Source of the DNA: Paguma larvata
Lineage: Eukaryota; Chordata; Mammalia; Carnivora; Viverridae
Length of the DNA: 64,000 nt
Assembly (NCBI GenBank): GCA_030068075.1
Contig: CM057836.1
Location: 70,283,788 to 70,347,787 of the forward strand
Direction: 5' to 3'
Below, piece by piece: positions 13,449-25,400 of the stretch. The notes beneath the pieces were generated by a model. That model searched no databases, was not told the origin of the DNA, and saw nothing but the letters and a program-made list of their open reading frames with translations. Each line of letters opens with the position of its first letter. The first letter of the stretch is position 1. Position numbers and translations under genes: made by a program.

Positions 13449-16400
13449 GCCCCTCTTGTGCTCGTGCTCACTCTCTCACTCTCTCAAAAAAAATAATTTA
13501 AAAAAATCAAGAATTCTCCCTTAGAATTCCCTTGTTAAAAGGTTAATTCACTCCTTTTTTTTTTAATGTTTATTTATTTTTGAGAGAGAGAGAGAGAGAG
13601 CATGACTGGGAGAGGGGCAGAGACAAAGAGGGAGACACAGAATCTGAAACAGGCTCCAGGCTCCGAGCTGTCAGCACAGAGCCCGACGTGGGGCTCGAAC
13701 TCACAGACCTGAGCTGAGATCATGACCTGAGCTGAAGTCAGACGCCTAACTGACTGAGCCACACAGGCGCCCCAATTCACTCCTATTTTAAATCCATGTA
13801 GGATAGACATTTTAATAAATCTCTAGCTCTCTTTTTACAATGACACCTGCCCGTCTGCCTTCTAACTTAGATCAAGCAATTTATTCAGGCCAAAGCAGGA
13901 AGGGAAGAGGTTTGAAATCAGAGTTCTCTGAAACATAAAGCTTCTTCTGTTAATGCCAGCTGATGTTCACTCTGAGTCTCCACGAGAGATACCCACCAGT
14001 CTTACAAGCTAAGTAAAAAGACAGATTTGAACTGTAAACCTAGCAACAGGACCCCATAATCTTGCCAACCACCCTTCATATTTCCCAACTTCCAGTTTTC
14101 AAGGACAGAAAGAAGTAGAGGCACTAAGAGGGTTCGGGGTGGGGGGTGCCTCTGATCCTCCCATAAGTTCCCTTAGCTCATGTCCCAAATAACAACAGTA
14201 ATATTCTTAGATGTGGACCACTTAGTGTCATCTTAATCTTAGGTAATGTTTGAATAAAAGCATCTGAATAGGGGTGTCTGGCTGGATCAGTTGATGGAGC
14301 ATGCAACTCTTGATCTTGGGTTTGTAGGTTTGAGCCCCATGTTGGGTCTAGATATTATTTTTTAAATATCTTAAAAAAAGAAAGCATCTGTATAAAATTA
14401 TGTGTATTATAGATTAATTAAAATAGAAATAGAAATAAAATCAAGATTTTTTTTTTTTAATGTAAAGAAAGCTTTATCCCCTTTTATTGGATAGCTACCC
14501 TTCACTTCTCTTGCCCCTTCTTTATAGGAATGCTGGAGAAACCACTAGCAAGAACAAATCATAATATCAGCATAGCAAAATTTAGAAACTAAAACCAGAA
14601 ACTGTAGCAACAGTTACCTATGGTTTCAACGGCCTAGCTCTGGGTTAACTGAAGTCCTGGAAGAGAGGACTTCCATGGCTAGGTTTGAATTCCCCAGACC
14701 AAAAGCTACGTGGAAAAAGGCACCGGCCCCTGAGGTCCTGTACACAGCAGGCTAGCTCTGCTGGGTTGGGGCTGACTCTGTCATTGGCCACCAAGACTGT
14801 CTATTCGAGCTGTGATTCCTACGGCCAGAGCTGGCCCTAGAAGTACAGTAATTTTTCGAATTCCTTATAATTGAAGACAACCCACGGAAAGGTCCATTCG
14901 CCATATGAACAGTAAGACGGTGCTAGCTAATACTGCTGACACCAGGAATGAACGATTCCCAGTGCCGGAAGTTACATGCCAACCTACAAGAGCACCTGAA
15001 TACACCCATCTTGTACTTGTTTTTCAACAGTCTTAAGGTTTTAAAATCATTTTCTGTGAAACCAGTAAATGGTCCCTAATTGTTACCTAAGCACCATAAT
15101 GAATAATCTGGGCTATTTCTAATAATTGCTTCTGCCCTTTCTTCCTTCCCCTACCCCAACTTCTTCAAAAGGAAAAGAAAGGAAGAAAAAAACCTAGAAG
15201 CCATGCAGACCAATAGACTGAAAAGTCAACTCAGGATCACATTTAGCTAAGAAGCATATGAAATGTCCTTCAGCTGACTATATTCTCAGTACATAGCAAT
15301 TAAAAATTGATCAAAGCTTAAAACCAGACATCCACTTCTTAAGGCTCCCTTGAACAAAACATGAATTAAAATGGGTACTTTTTCTTTTTGAGAGAGAGGG
15401 TGCAAGTGAAAGAAGGGCAGAGAGAGGGAGAGAGGGAGAGAGGGAGAGGGGGAGAGGGGGAGAGGGGAGGGAGGAGGGGGGAGGGGGGAGAGGGGGAGAG
15501 ACAGGAAGAGAGAGGAGGGAGTTAAAATGGGCACTTTAAACTTAAAAATGCACAGCATGGTGGAAAGTGAGTACATCTTTCTTGGAACTTTAAACCCTGA
15601 TTTCCTCAATTCCTTCATGCTTGGGCTCTAACAAGTGCAAAGTACTTTGCTAAATGACTCCGAATAGCATGTCTGGCTAGATAAAATTCACACACCTGCC
15701 TGAAATCAGTGCATTGTAATCAGGCTAAAGTACTGTGCACAAGGGTTTCTCTTCAGCACTATGTTTACCTTCCGAAATGAAGCAGATGGAAAAAACAGAA
15801 GGCAGTGTGCTGCGCACTTCAACATAAACCAAATGCTACTAAGCCTTTTTCTGGGGTCTATTAGCCTTGGCGGTATTGGTTTAAATCTCATTTAGGCATA
15901 TCTGAGAAAATGAGATGAAGGTTTTCAGCTTATTTATGTTCTTTCCAAGCCTCACCTTTCATGACATCATGAAATCCATGCAGAGCAGCACCAACATTTG
16001 TTAAGACAGAACTGTAGTTCGTCCGAAGGAGTCCATCCGGCTCTGTACCTAGGAAGCCAAAGTCACAAACCTAAGCATTTCCCCAAAAGACTTCACCTAA
16101 AAACCTGACAGCCCACCCTCTTCCTCTACTCTCAGGAAGAGAGAAAATAAAGATTGCTTGGGATATGTTGAAAATAATGGCTCTTGAAGTCTTTGCAAAC
16201 ACATTCAGGTATAAGAGTGATAAATACACATCTGACTCATCTGCATTATACACATCCACAAATATTTTTAATGGTTAACAATCAAATTACATTGCTAAGT
16301 AGGATTATATATTTTATGATTCTTCTTGAATAAAAGTTTGTGAATTTTCACCTTGTTAACTTCAGGACACGTTTCTCAATTTCTTCTTTCCCTACATATT

Positions 16401-19400
16401 ATTGGTTGAACAGCACTAAAAACACCATTATTCAAATCTCAGAGCTCCGCTTCTGGCATGACAGCACAAGCAGTTCCAGAGACCCTCCAAACTCACAGCG
16501 CAGAGCCTACTTGGGATTCTCCCTACCTCTCTCTCTCTCTTTCTCTCACAAAATAAACTTAAAAGAAAAAAAAAAAAAAAGCCCATATTTAAGTGGATCA
16601 TCTGTGGAGCAATTTATGCCCCAAACGCATTGTTGAAAACAAGACAGCAGTCAATCAGCAATCAGCGGAGTTCATTCTCCATGTGATTAAGAAACAAAAC
16701 AGGAGGGGCGCCTGGGGGGCTCAGTGGGTTAAGCATCAGACTCAATTTGGGCTCAGGTCGTAATCTCATGGCTCCTGCGTTGGAGCCCCACATCGGGCTC
16801 CGTGCTGACAGTGCAGAGCCCGCTTAGCATTCTTTCCTCCTCTCTTGGCTCCTTCCTTACTTGTGCTCTCTCTCTTTCAAAATAAATTTAAAAAAAGAAA
16901 CAAACAAACAAAACAGGGAAAGGGTCCTGGCAAAACCACAGTTACCCCAGGGAGGGTAACAGCCTGGCCAAGGCTGCCGAAGGCTGAACCCCCTGAGAAA
17001 CATCAGGGTGCTTACTCTGAAATCTGCAAAATAAAATTAAAGAAGGTCTATCTAGATGCAAAAATACTGCATGTTCATGGACCAGAAAACTTAACATCGT
17101 TAAGATGGCAATACTCCCTGTGTTGGTTTCCTAGGGCTGCCCTAACAACGTACCACAAAGGGGGTGGCTTAAAACAACAGCAAACAGCTCTCTTATAGTT
17201 CTGGAAGCCACAAGTTTGAAATCAAAGCTGTGCTAACAGGGCCACACTCCTCCAAAGGCTCCAGAGAATAGTTCCTTGCTTCTCCCAGCTTCTGTTGGCC
17301 CCACATGTCCCTTTGTTCCTTAGCTTGTGGCAGAATTAACTCCAATCCCTGCCTTGGTCTTCATATGGCCTCCCTGAGTCTCTCCTGTGTCTCTATCTGT
17401 CTCTAAATCTCTCCTTATAAGGATAGTAGTCACTGGAGTGACAGGGCTCTCCCTAAACTGGTAGGAACTCCTCTTACCTTGATTACATCTGCAGAGATCC
17501 TATTTCCAAATAAAGTCACATACACAGGTACCACCGTAGAATTTCACGTACCTTTTGGGGAGACAATTCAACCCACAAAACTCCCCAAACTGATCTACAG
17601 ATTCAGTGAAATCCCTATCAGAATCCCAGCTGACTTCTCTGTAGAAACTGACAAGGTGATTGTAAAATTCATGGAATTGCAAGGGAACAAGAACAGTCAA
17701 ACAGGGGCGCCTAGGTGGTTTAGTCGGTTAAGTGTCCAACTCTTGGTTTCAGCTCAGGTCATGATTTCATGGTTTGTGGGTTCAAACCCCATGTCGGGTT
17801 CCACGTTGATAGTGTAGAGTCGGCTTAAGATTCTCTCCCTCTCCCTCTCTCTGCCCCTCCTCCATTCTCACTTGCATTCTCTCTCCCTTCCTCCCTCTCT
17901 CTCAAAATAAGTCAATAAACATAAAAAAAAAAAAAAGAAATGAAAAGAAAGAAAAAAAATACTCAAATAATCTTGAAAAAGAACAAACTAAGAGAACTCT
18001 CACTTCCTGATCTCAAAACTTACCCAAAAGCAACTATACTGTCAGTAGGTAGTACAATACCTACTGACAGTATAGTATTGGCATAGGATCTATGATCAAC
18101 TGATTCTTTTTTTTTTTTCTAAACGTTTATTTATTATTGAGAGACAGAGAGACAGAGCATGAGCATGGGAGGGGCAGAGAGAGAGGGAGACACAGAATCC
18201 GAAGCAGGTTCCAGGCTCTGAGCTGTCAGCACAGAGCCCGACGCGGGGCCCGAACTCACAGACCGTGAGTCATGACCTGAGCCAAAGTCGGACGCTTAAC
18301 CGACTGAGCCACCCAGGTGTCCCGATCAACTGATTCTTAACAAGTGTGCCAAGGTCATTCAATAGGGAAAGAACAGTCTTTTCAATAAATGGTGTTGAGA
18401 CAACTGGATAGACACATGTAAAGGAGGAATTTGGACCTCTACCTCACACCAGATATAAAAATTAACTCAAAATAGATCAAGGACCTAAACATAAAAGCTA
18501 AAACTATAAAATTTTTAGAAAAAAACATAGGGGTAAGTTCTTATGACCTCATATTTGATAATGGACTCTTAGACGGACACCAAAAGCACAAGCAATAAAA
18601 TAAAAATAAATTGATTTCATGTAAATTAAAAACTTTTGTGTTTCAATGGACACCATCAAAAAGTGAAAAGATAACCCAAAAAATGGAAGAAAATATTGTC
18701 AATCATATATCCAAAAATGAATTTACAGCTAGAAATATAAAGAACACTTACAGGGGCACCTGGGGTGGCTCAGTCAGTTAAGCATCTGACTTCGGCTCAG
18801 GTCATGATCTCATGGCTTGTGGGTTTGAGCCCCATATCGGTCTCTGTGCTGATAGGTCAGCCTAGAGCCTGCTTCGGATTCTATGTCTCCCTCTGTCTCT
18901 CTGCCCCTCCCTGCTCATGCTCTGTCTCTCTCTTTCTCTCTCTCAAAAATAAACGGTAAAAAAAAATTTTTTTTTAAATGGGGCGCCTGGGTGGCTCAGT
19001 CAGTTAAGCATTAGACTTCAGCTCAGGTCATGATCTTGCAGTTCATGAGTTCGAGCCCATTTAGGGCTCTGTGCTGACAGTTTAGAGCCTGGAGCCTGCT
19101 TCAGATTCTGTGTCTTCCTCTATCTGCCCCTCCTCAGCTCACACTCTGTCTCTCTCTCTCTCTCTAAAAAAAATAAACATTTAAAAAATTTTTTTCATTT
19201 AAAAAAATAAGAATAAAATAACACTTATAACTCAATAACAAAAAGACAACCCAAGTGAAAAATGGAGAAAGAATCTGAATAAATCTATTTCCAAAGAAGA
19301 TACACAAATGGCCAATAAGGACATGAAACGATGCTTGACATCATTAGACATCAGGGAAATACAAATCAAAAGTGCAATGAGACACCACTCCAGAAAGTCA

Positions 19401-22400
19401 GATAATAACACTAGGATGACTAGAAGCAAAAAGCCAGATAATGACAAGTATCGGTGAGGATGTGGAGAAACCAGAACAAGGTGGCGGGAAGCCACCTTGC
19501 AGAACAGTCTGGCAGTTCTTCCAACAGGTAAACATAGTTACCATATGACCCAGCAATTCCATCCTAGGTATATACCCAACAGAAAGGAAAGATATACCCA
19601 CTCAAACACTGTTCACAAGTATCTATAGTATCATTATTCTTAACAGCCAAAAGGCGGAAACAATACAAACTGCCCATCAACTGGAAGGTAAATAAAATGT
19701 GGTGTATCTCTACAACGGGATGTTATTCTGTGATAAAAAGGAATGGATTATTGATATGTGCTTCCACTTGGGTAAACTTGAGAACATTATGCTGAGGGGG
19801 GAAAAAAACAGTCACAAAAGACCACATATTCTATGATTCCATTATACAAGATGTTCAGAATAGGCAAATTTATAGGCAGAGAGTACATTAGTAGTTGCTT
19901 AAAGCCAGGGAGGGGTGGAACAGGGGAAAAAGAAGGTGATGGTTTCTTCTTGAAGTGATGAAAATATTTTAAAATTAACTTTGGTATATGATGGTGCATA
20001 TATCTGTGAATATATTAAAAACCATTGAATGTTATACTTTAAATGGGTAAACTGTATGGTATGTAAATTATATCACATTAAAGCTGTAACAAAAAAACAA
20101 ATCACAGTACCAGAAAAATCATGACATTCTTCAAACATCATTTAAACTGAGATCCATTCAATTATCTGAAAATATTCTCTTCAAATTAGATGAAAGGGAA
20201 ACAAATGATATTTTAACTTCTAAACCTCCCTCCCCTATTCTACTTATTGAGAAGTTGCTACAAATTCTTATACTTTGCCCCTCTACATTTAAAAGAGAGG
20301 ATGGTGAGAAAAGAAATTATTATTGAAGGCACATCTCCACTGCCTGATTCTGTACATTCTTAATTTAAAAATCATTTTACCTCCATTTTATAAATGGGAA
20401 GGCAGGTACAGAGAGGTAAAGCGAAGTGCCCAAGATCATAAATGGATAGTGGGCTGAGGAACTTGAGTTCAAGTTTTTCTGACTCTAGATCCTACATTCT
20501 TCCTGCTCAAACTAAACATCTCTTTTCTCCAGCTTCTTGTACTCTAAGTTCTTCAGGTTGAAACATGAGCAACAAACAAACATACTTGGCAGGGCGAGAA
20601 GACTGATGTAAGTCTGCAGCTTCTCAAACACAGCTGTCATCTTTCTCATGTCCTGAGACAGCTCTAGATTCCTGGCTCTCAGCGCAGATGTGCAAAGAGA
20701 AGATTCACATTCTTCTTCCAAACTAGGAATGAGCAGAGTTTTCAAAAGTGAGCATCCTCACGATTTTCAGATAGCTGTAATAAATCCTCTGAATTCTCAA
20801 ACAACTAGATCCAAAGAGAAAACTTTGCAAAAGAGAAAAAAGAAATTGATTTCATTTATAAGGTTCCATTTTTTTAAACCATGATACACATACCTGTTGG
20901 TTACAAATGTCAAAGGAATAACAGAGGACTAAATGGAAGAAAAAAAAAATAGAAAAGGAAGGTGCTCATTGCCTTTCCATTCTGAGAGCAGCACAAAATT
21001 ATTTCTCTTAAAAATATTTTGAGGAAAAAAATATTTTGAGGAAAAAAATATTTTAAGAACGGGTGCCTGGCTGGCTCAGGCAGTAGCGCATATGGTTCTT
21101 GATCTTGGGGTCATGAGTTCAAGCCCCACACCAGGCACAGAGTTGAAGGAAAAGGAAAAGGAAAAGGAAAAGAAGAAGGAAAAAGGAAGGGAAGGGAAAG
21201 AAAAAGAAAAGAGAAGAAAAGAAAGAAAAGAAAAAAATACAAAAATATTTTGAGGAGAAAAATATCTCATAGACTGAATTCCTAAAGAGAATTGAACAGG
21301 AACCAGCAGACAGAATCATTAAGAAACCTTCATAGTATACGTATTTGTAAGGTTAAAAAAAAAAGATGAACTCTTAACAGTGGTTCTTAAAATTGTGCAA
21401 GGTATCAAGCAAAATGCTTTTTATATAACTAGAAAAAGTAACACAGGAATGATAATCATATCCCTCTCCTCGACCTTGCCACTTCTTTTTTTCTACTTTA
21501 TAGCAGACAGCTTCATTCAATACTAAGCTCATTTACTACTAAAAAACATGGCATCTTGTCAATTAAAAAGTGGTTTTGAAACCAGTGATGAAAAGTTGCC
21601 TTAAAACATAAATACATGATGGGGTAGAGAACAAAACATTCCAAGAATAAGAATCTAAGATCAAAAAAGGTCTTATCCAATGCTTCTAAAAATGCAATAG
21701 TGAAAAAATAAAGTAAAATAAAAATGCATGTGTTTCGAGTAGTAAATACCACTTTTGCAATGGTTCTCAGATTCCTCTTAAACATCAGCCAAATTAATAA
21801 GGTATACTCAATTTAGTGTTAAACTTCTAGAGTCAATTTCAAAAAACCTTAACTACACTGAACCATAAGAAATAAAAATCTGAACGAAAGAGTAATTCAT
21901 AATTTTAAAGTCCTAATTCCCTGATTCCTAAAATTCTATCATACCCACAAATCATAAAATTTGGTTACTGAAATAACTTTTAATTAGGAATTAAACGACA
22001 TTTAATTAGGAAATAAAATGGCTTTTAACACATATTAAATGTTTCAAATAATGAAAGTGTATATTTTTGAAAAGGTAAAACCCACTACTTTAGTTTTATA
22101 AGGATTTATGAACCATAATTACTTGTATATTTTTAATATTCTAAATAACTCATCTACATATTTTCTAAACCTTATTCTGCAATATATTATAATACATCTA
22201 TGCTCTTACTCCTCTTGTATTCCAGTTGTATTATTTTTTTTTTTAAGACTAAATCTTAGAATGTAAAGATTTAGATGGAGTAGGGGGTCTTGGCAGTTTC
22301 AGACCAAAAGTATCAAAATGTACAAGCAATATCAAATTTCCAGTTACAGAGATTATTTTTGCTTTCCCTTCCAGAAATACTTAACAAAGAATACTTAAGG

Positions 22401-25400
22401 TTACAAAAGGACATCTTCTATGAGGGTTGGAGCATATATACAAAGGTTTTAGTTTATAACTTAAATAAATCACCAATAATAAAAACAAGAAAATACCACG
22501 TCAAAGAAACCTAATGATTACAGATACCTAATGATTACAGATCCAATCGTAGAAGCTAACTACTACATCCCCCCATCTAAATGTTTACAGCAAAAAGATA
22601 TAACTGAACTTTTCTTTCAATAAATGTGTGGTTCACAATCACTGAAAACACAGATTTATAGCGTTATGTGGTGATACCAGTAACCACAGTAAAGAACTAC
22701 TCAAAAAACACCCTAACTGATGCACTACAATTGAATTTTCTTAAATATAAGTTTATGCTGCTCAAGCCATATTTTCCTTTTTCACAAAAGTCCAAATTGG
22801 ACACGGTGCGGAAAGATCAGGTAGATCACAAGAGGCATGTGTCGCTATTTTATAACTCCAGCACAGGTCAGGTGACACCCCACAATTCCCCAAGCTCCTT
22901 GGCCTCAAGGGTTAAGTACCTTTTTAACTGATAAGGAAGAATCTTCCTAAGAAAACATATGTAAGAGGTTAAGTGCTCTGAAAAAGTTTTCAATTTCACA
23001 GTAGTCTCCTAGAAAAGAAAGACAATTTCATGATTAATAGTGTTATTTAATAAAGAGGAGCCTCCACTTCCAGAAGTGAAACACAAAAGAAAATTACCAG
23101 GACAGTCACAGTATCCTCAGTAATACTTTCAAATAAATGAAGCATTCCTTCCTCAAGAGGGCGGACATAGGACGCATTTTCATGAAGGTACTGTGAGAAC
23201 TAAATACAGAAGGGAAAGAACTTGGAGTTACATCACTGGAAAATAACAAATACCAACAGATTTGTAAATGGACTCAACTGAGTTACAAACCTAAACTCTT
23301 TGGAAATTTTTTCTGGGAAATTTGGCTTTTACAAAACAGATATGCCCAAATAGTCCCAAATACAATCCCCAAGTCCCATCTCATTCCAAAAGGAGGAACC
23401 TGAAGGGGGCGGAGGGAACATAATTAACAACCAGGCATGCGTGGAAATGGGGAGGGGACACTGCATCACAATCAGAACCAAGAGGCCTTCCCCAGACACC
23501 TGCTTCTCTACAGGGGTCTCCATTAAAAAAAAAAAAGAAAGAAGAAAGAAAGAAAAGAAAATCAAAACTGTATGAAAGATTTTTAGGTTATGTATCTCAT
23601 TTAAAAAAATCTTTTTTAATGTTTATTTATTTTTGAGACAGAAAGAGGGGGGGGTGTATGAGCAGGGGAGGGGAAGAGAGAGAAGGAGACAAAGAATTCA
23701 AAGCAGGCTCCAGGCTCCGAGCCGTCAGCACAGAGTCCGACACAGGGCTAGAACTCAGAAGTGGTGAGATCATGACCTGAGCCAAAGTCGGTCCCTTAAC
23801 CAACTGGGCCACCCAGGGGCCCCTGTACCTCATTTTTCAAAAACAAGTCTAATGAGGACAGATTCTTAATTGTATTGTGGACAATGTTCGGGGTTAACAA
23901 AGTCCAGCAATATAATTATCACCAATATGGGGATATAAAACCTTTCATAACTGTCACTGATACTTGGTATTTATAAAGAACTAATTCAGTATGAAAAATC
24001 AATTCAGAAAAACATCCTGCAGGTATTTAGACACTTAAAAGCAAAAAGTTAATTTTCACTTACAAAATATCTCAAAGTATTGTATAATGGCTCAAATGTT
24101 GACTTCTAAGTATAGAAATGTAAGATCTCACTGTGCAGAAATGTGATTCAGCTGGCCATACTTCAAACTATGGACATATGGCTCTGGGCATCTCAATCTC
24201 TCTGGACTTCAGTCTTTAGATCTGTGAAGTTGAACATTAGGCTTACACATCTAAATGTCTACTTTATGATTCTATGAACAAGTCTAAACACTCTGGTCAT
24301 CTTTTAACAAGTGGTTTCTGAATCCCCTTCACTAATACGGACTTATTAGGGAAACCACATAGAACCTTTCACAGGCTCCAAAGGTAAGATATTGAGAAAT
24401 ACATGAATTCTTCAAAGTAACCAAGTGTTTCAGGAAGTTAAAATTAACATGTGACTCTCTCTGTGTGGGCATAATACAGCAAAAATAAAATTCCAATACC
24501 ACACAAAGAGCCAGTAATGAGTAAAATAAATATTTTGATATTATAGGAAGTGTAAAAGAAAATAAAACCAAATTAAAATGCTGCGATACTGTTTTCCCTA
24601 CCCAAGTCATCCGAAAGCTTTTTCCCACGGTGAAACTGAAGAGCATTTCAAAGGCCCAAAGTTTAACTGTTTATGAACTTCAGTAGATGTACGGGGTCAG
24701 ATCAAAACTGATGAAAATCAAGCATCTCCTGAGGACTTCCTATGTGTAAGACATAGTGATGATAAGAACTAACCTTTATTGAGTGCATACTACATGCCAG
24801 GCACTATTCTTAGTACTCTGCATATATTACCACTTAATCCTCAAACACATATACCCATGAGGTATGTACTCTATCCTCAATTCTAAAGATCAGGAAAATG
24901 AAGCACAGAGAGATTAAATAAATTGCCCAAAGGGACACAGAAAGAGGCAGAACTGGGCTGGGACCCCAGTAGTCTGGCTTCAGAGTTCAGACTTTTGCTA
25001 TACCAATAGGTACTTCCAGGATCCATGGACATAAACACTATCCAACCCCTAGAAACACTACATGATACACAAAAACAAGCTAGGAAGAAGAATTAGCCAA
25101 GTAGGAAGAGCGGCAGATTCATTTCACATTATGGGGCACTTAGAGCACACATCTAAAGCAAAATCCCTCAATTTCCTCCCTGTAGGAGCCAGCCTTCAAG
25201 CTGGCCCCAGTGATCCTGGCCTCGGCCATTCTTGGCTTTGTGTAGTCCCTAGCATACTCTTTCAGGGTTGGTCTGTATGACCAATACAATATGGTAGAAG
25301 TGATGATACTCAGTACCCAGGCTAAGTCACAATAGGCATTGTGGCTTCCACTTCGCTCTCTCTTGGAGCTCTCGTTCCAGGGAAAGTTAACTGCTATGTC

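Larger units (their letters stand above)
17576..20095 (+). repeat. L1 ORF2 3' part and 3' UTR, broken by four Can-SINEs
   Basis: Sense L1 text appears between SINEs: 'cagaatcccagctgactt' (about 17619), 'aataaatggtgttgagacaa' (about 18384), 'catatgacccagcaattcc' (about 19541) and a 3' end near 20085. The reading frame is destroyed by stops and shifts. Confidence 0.85.
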
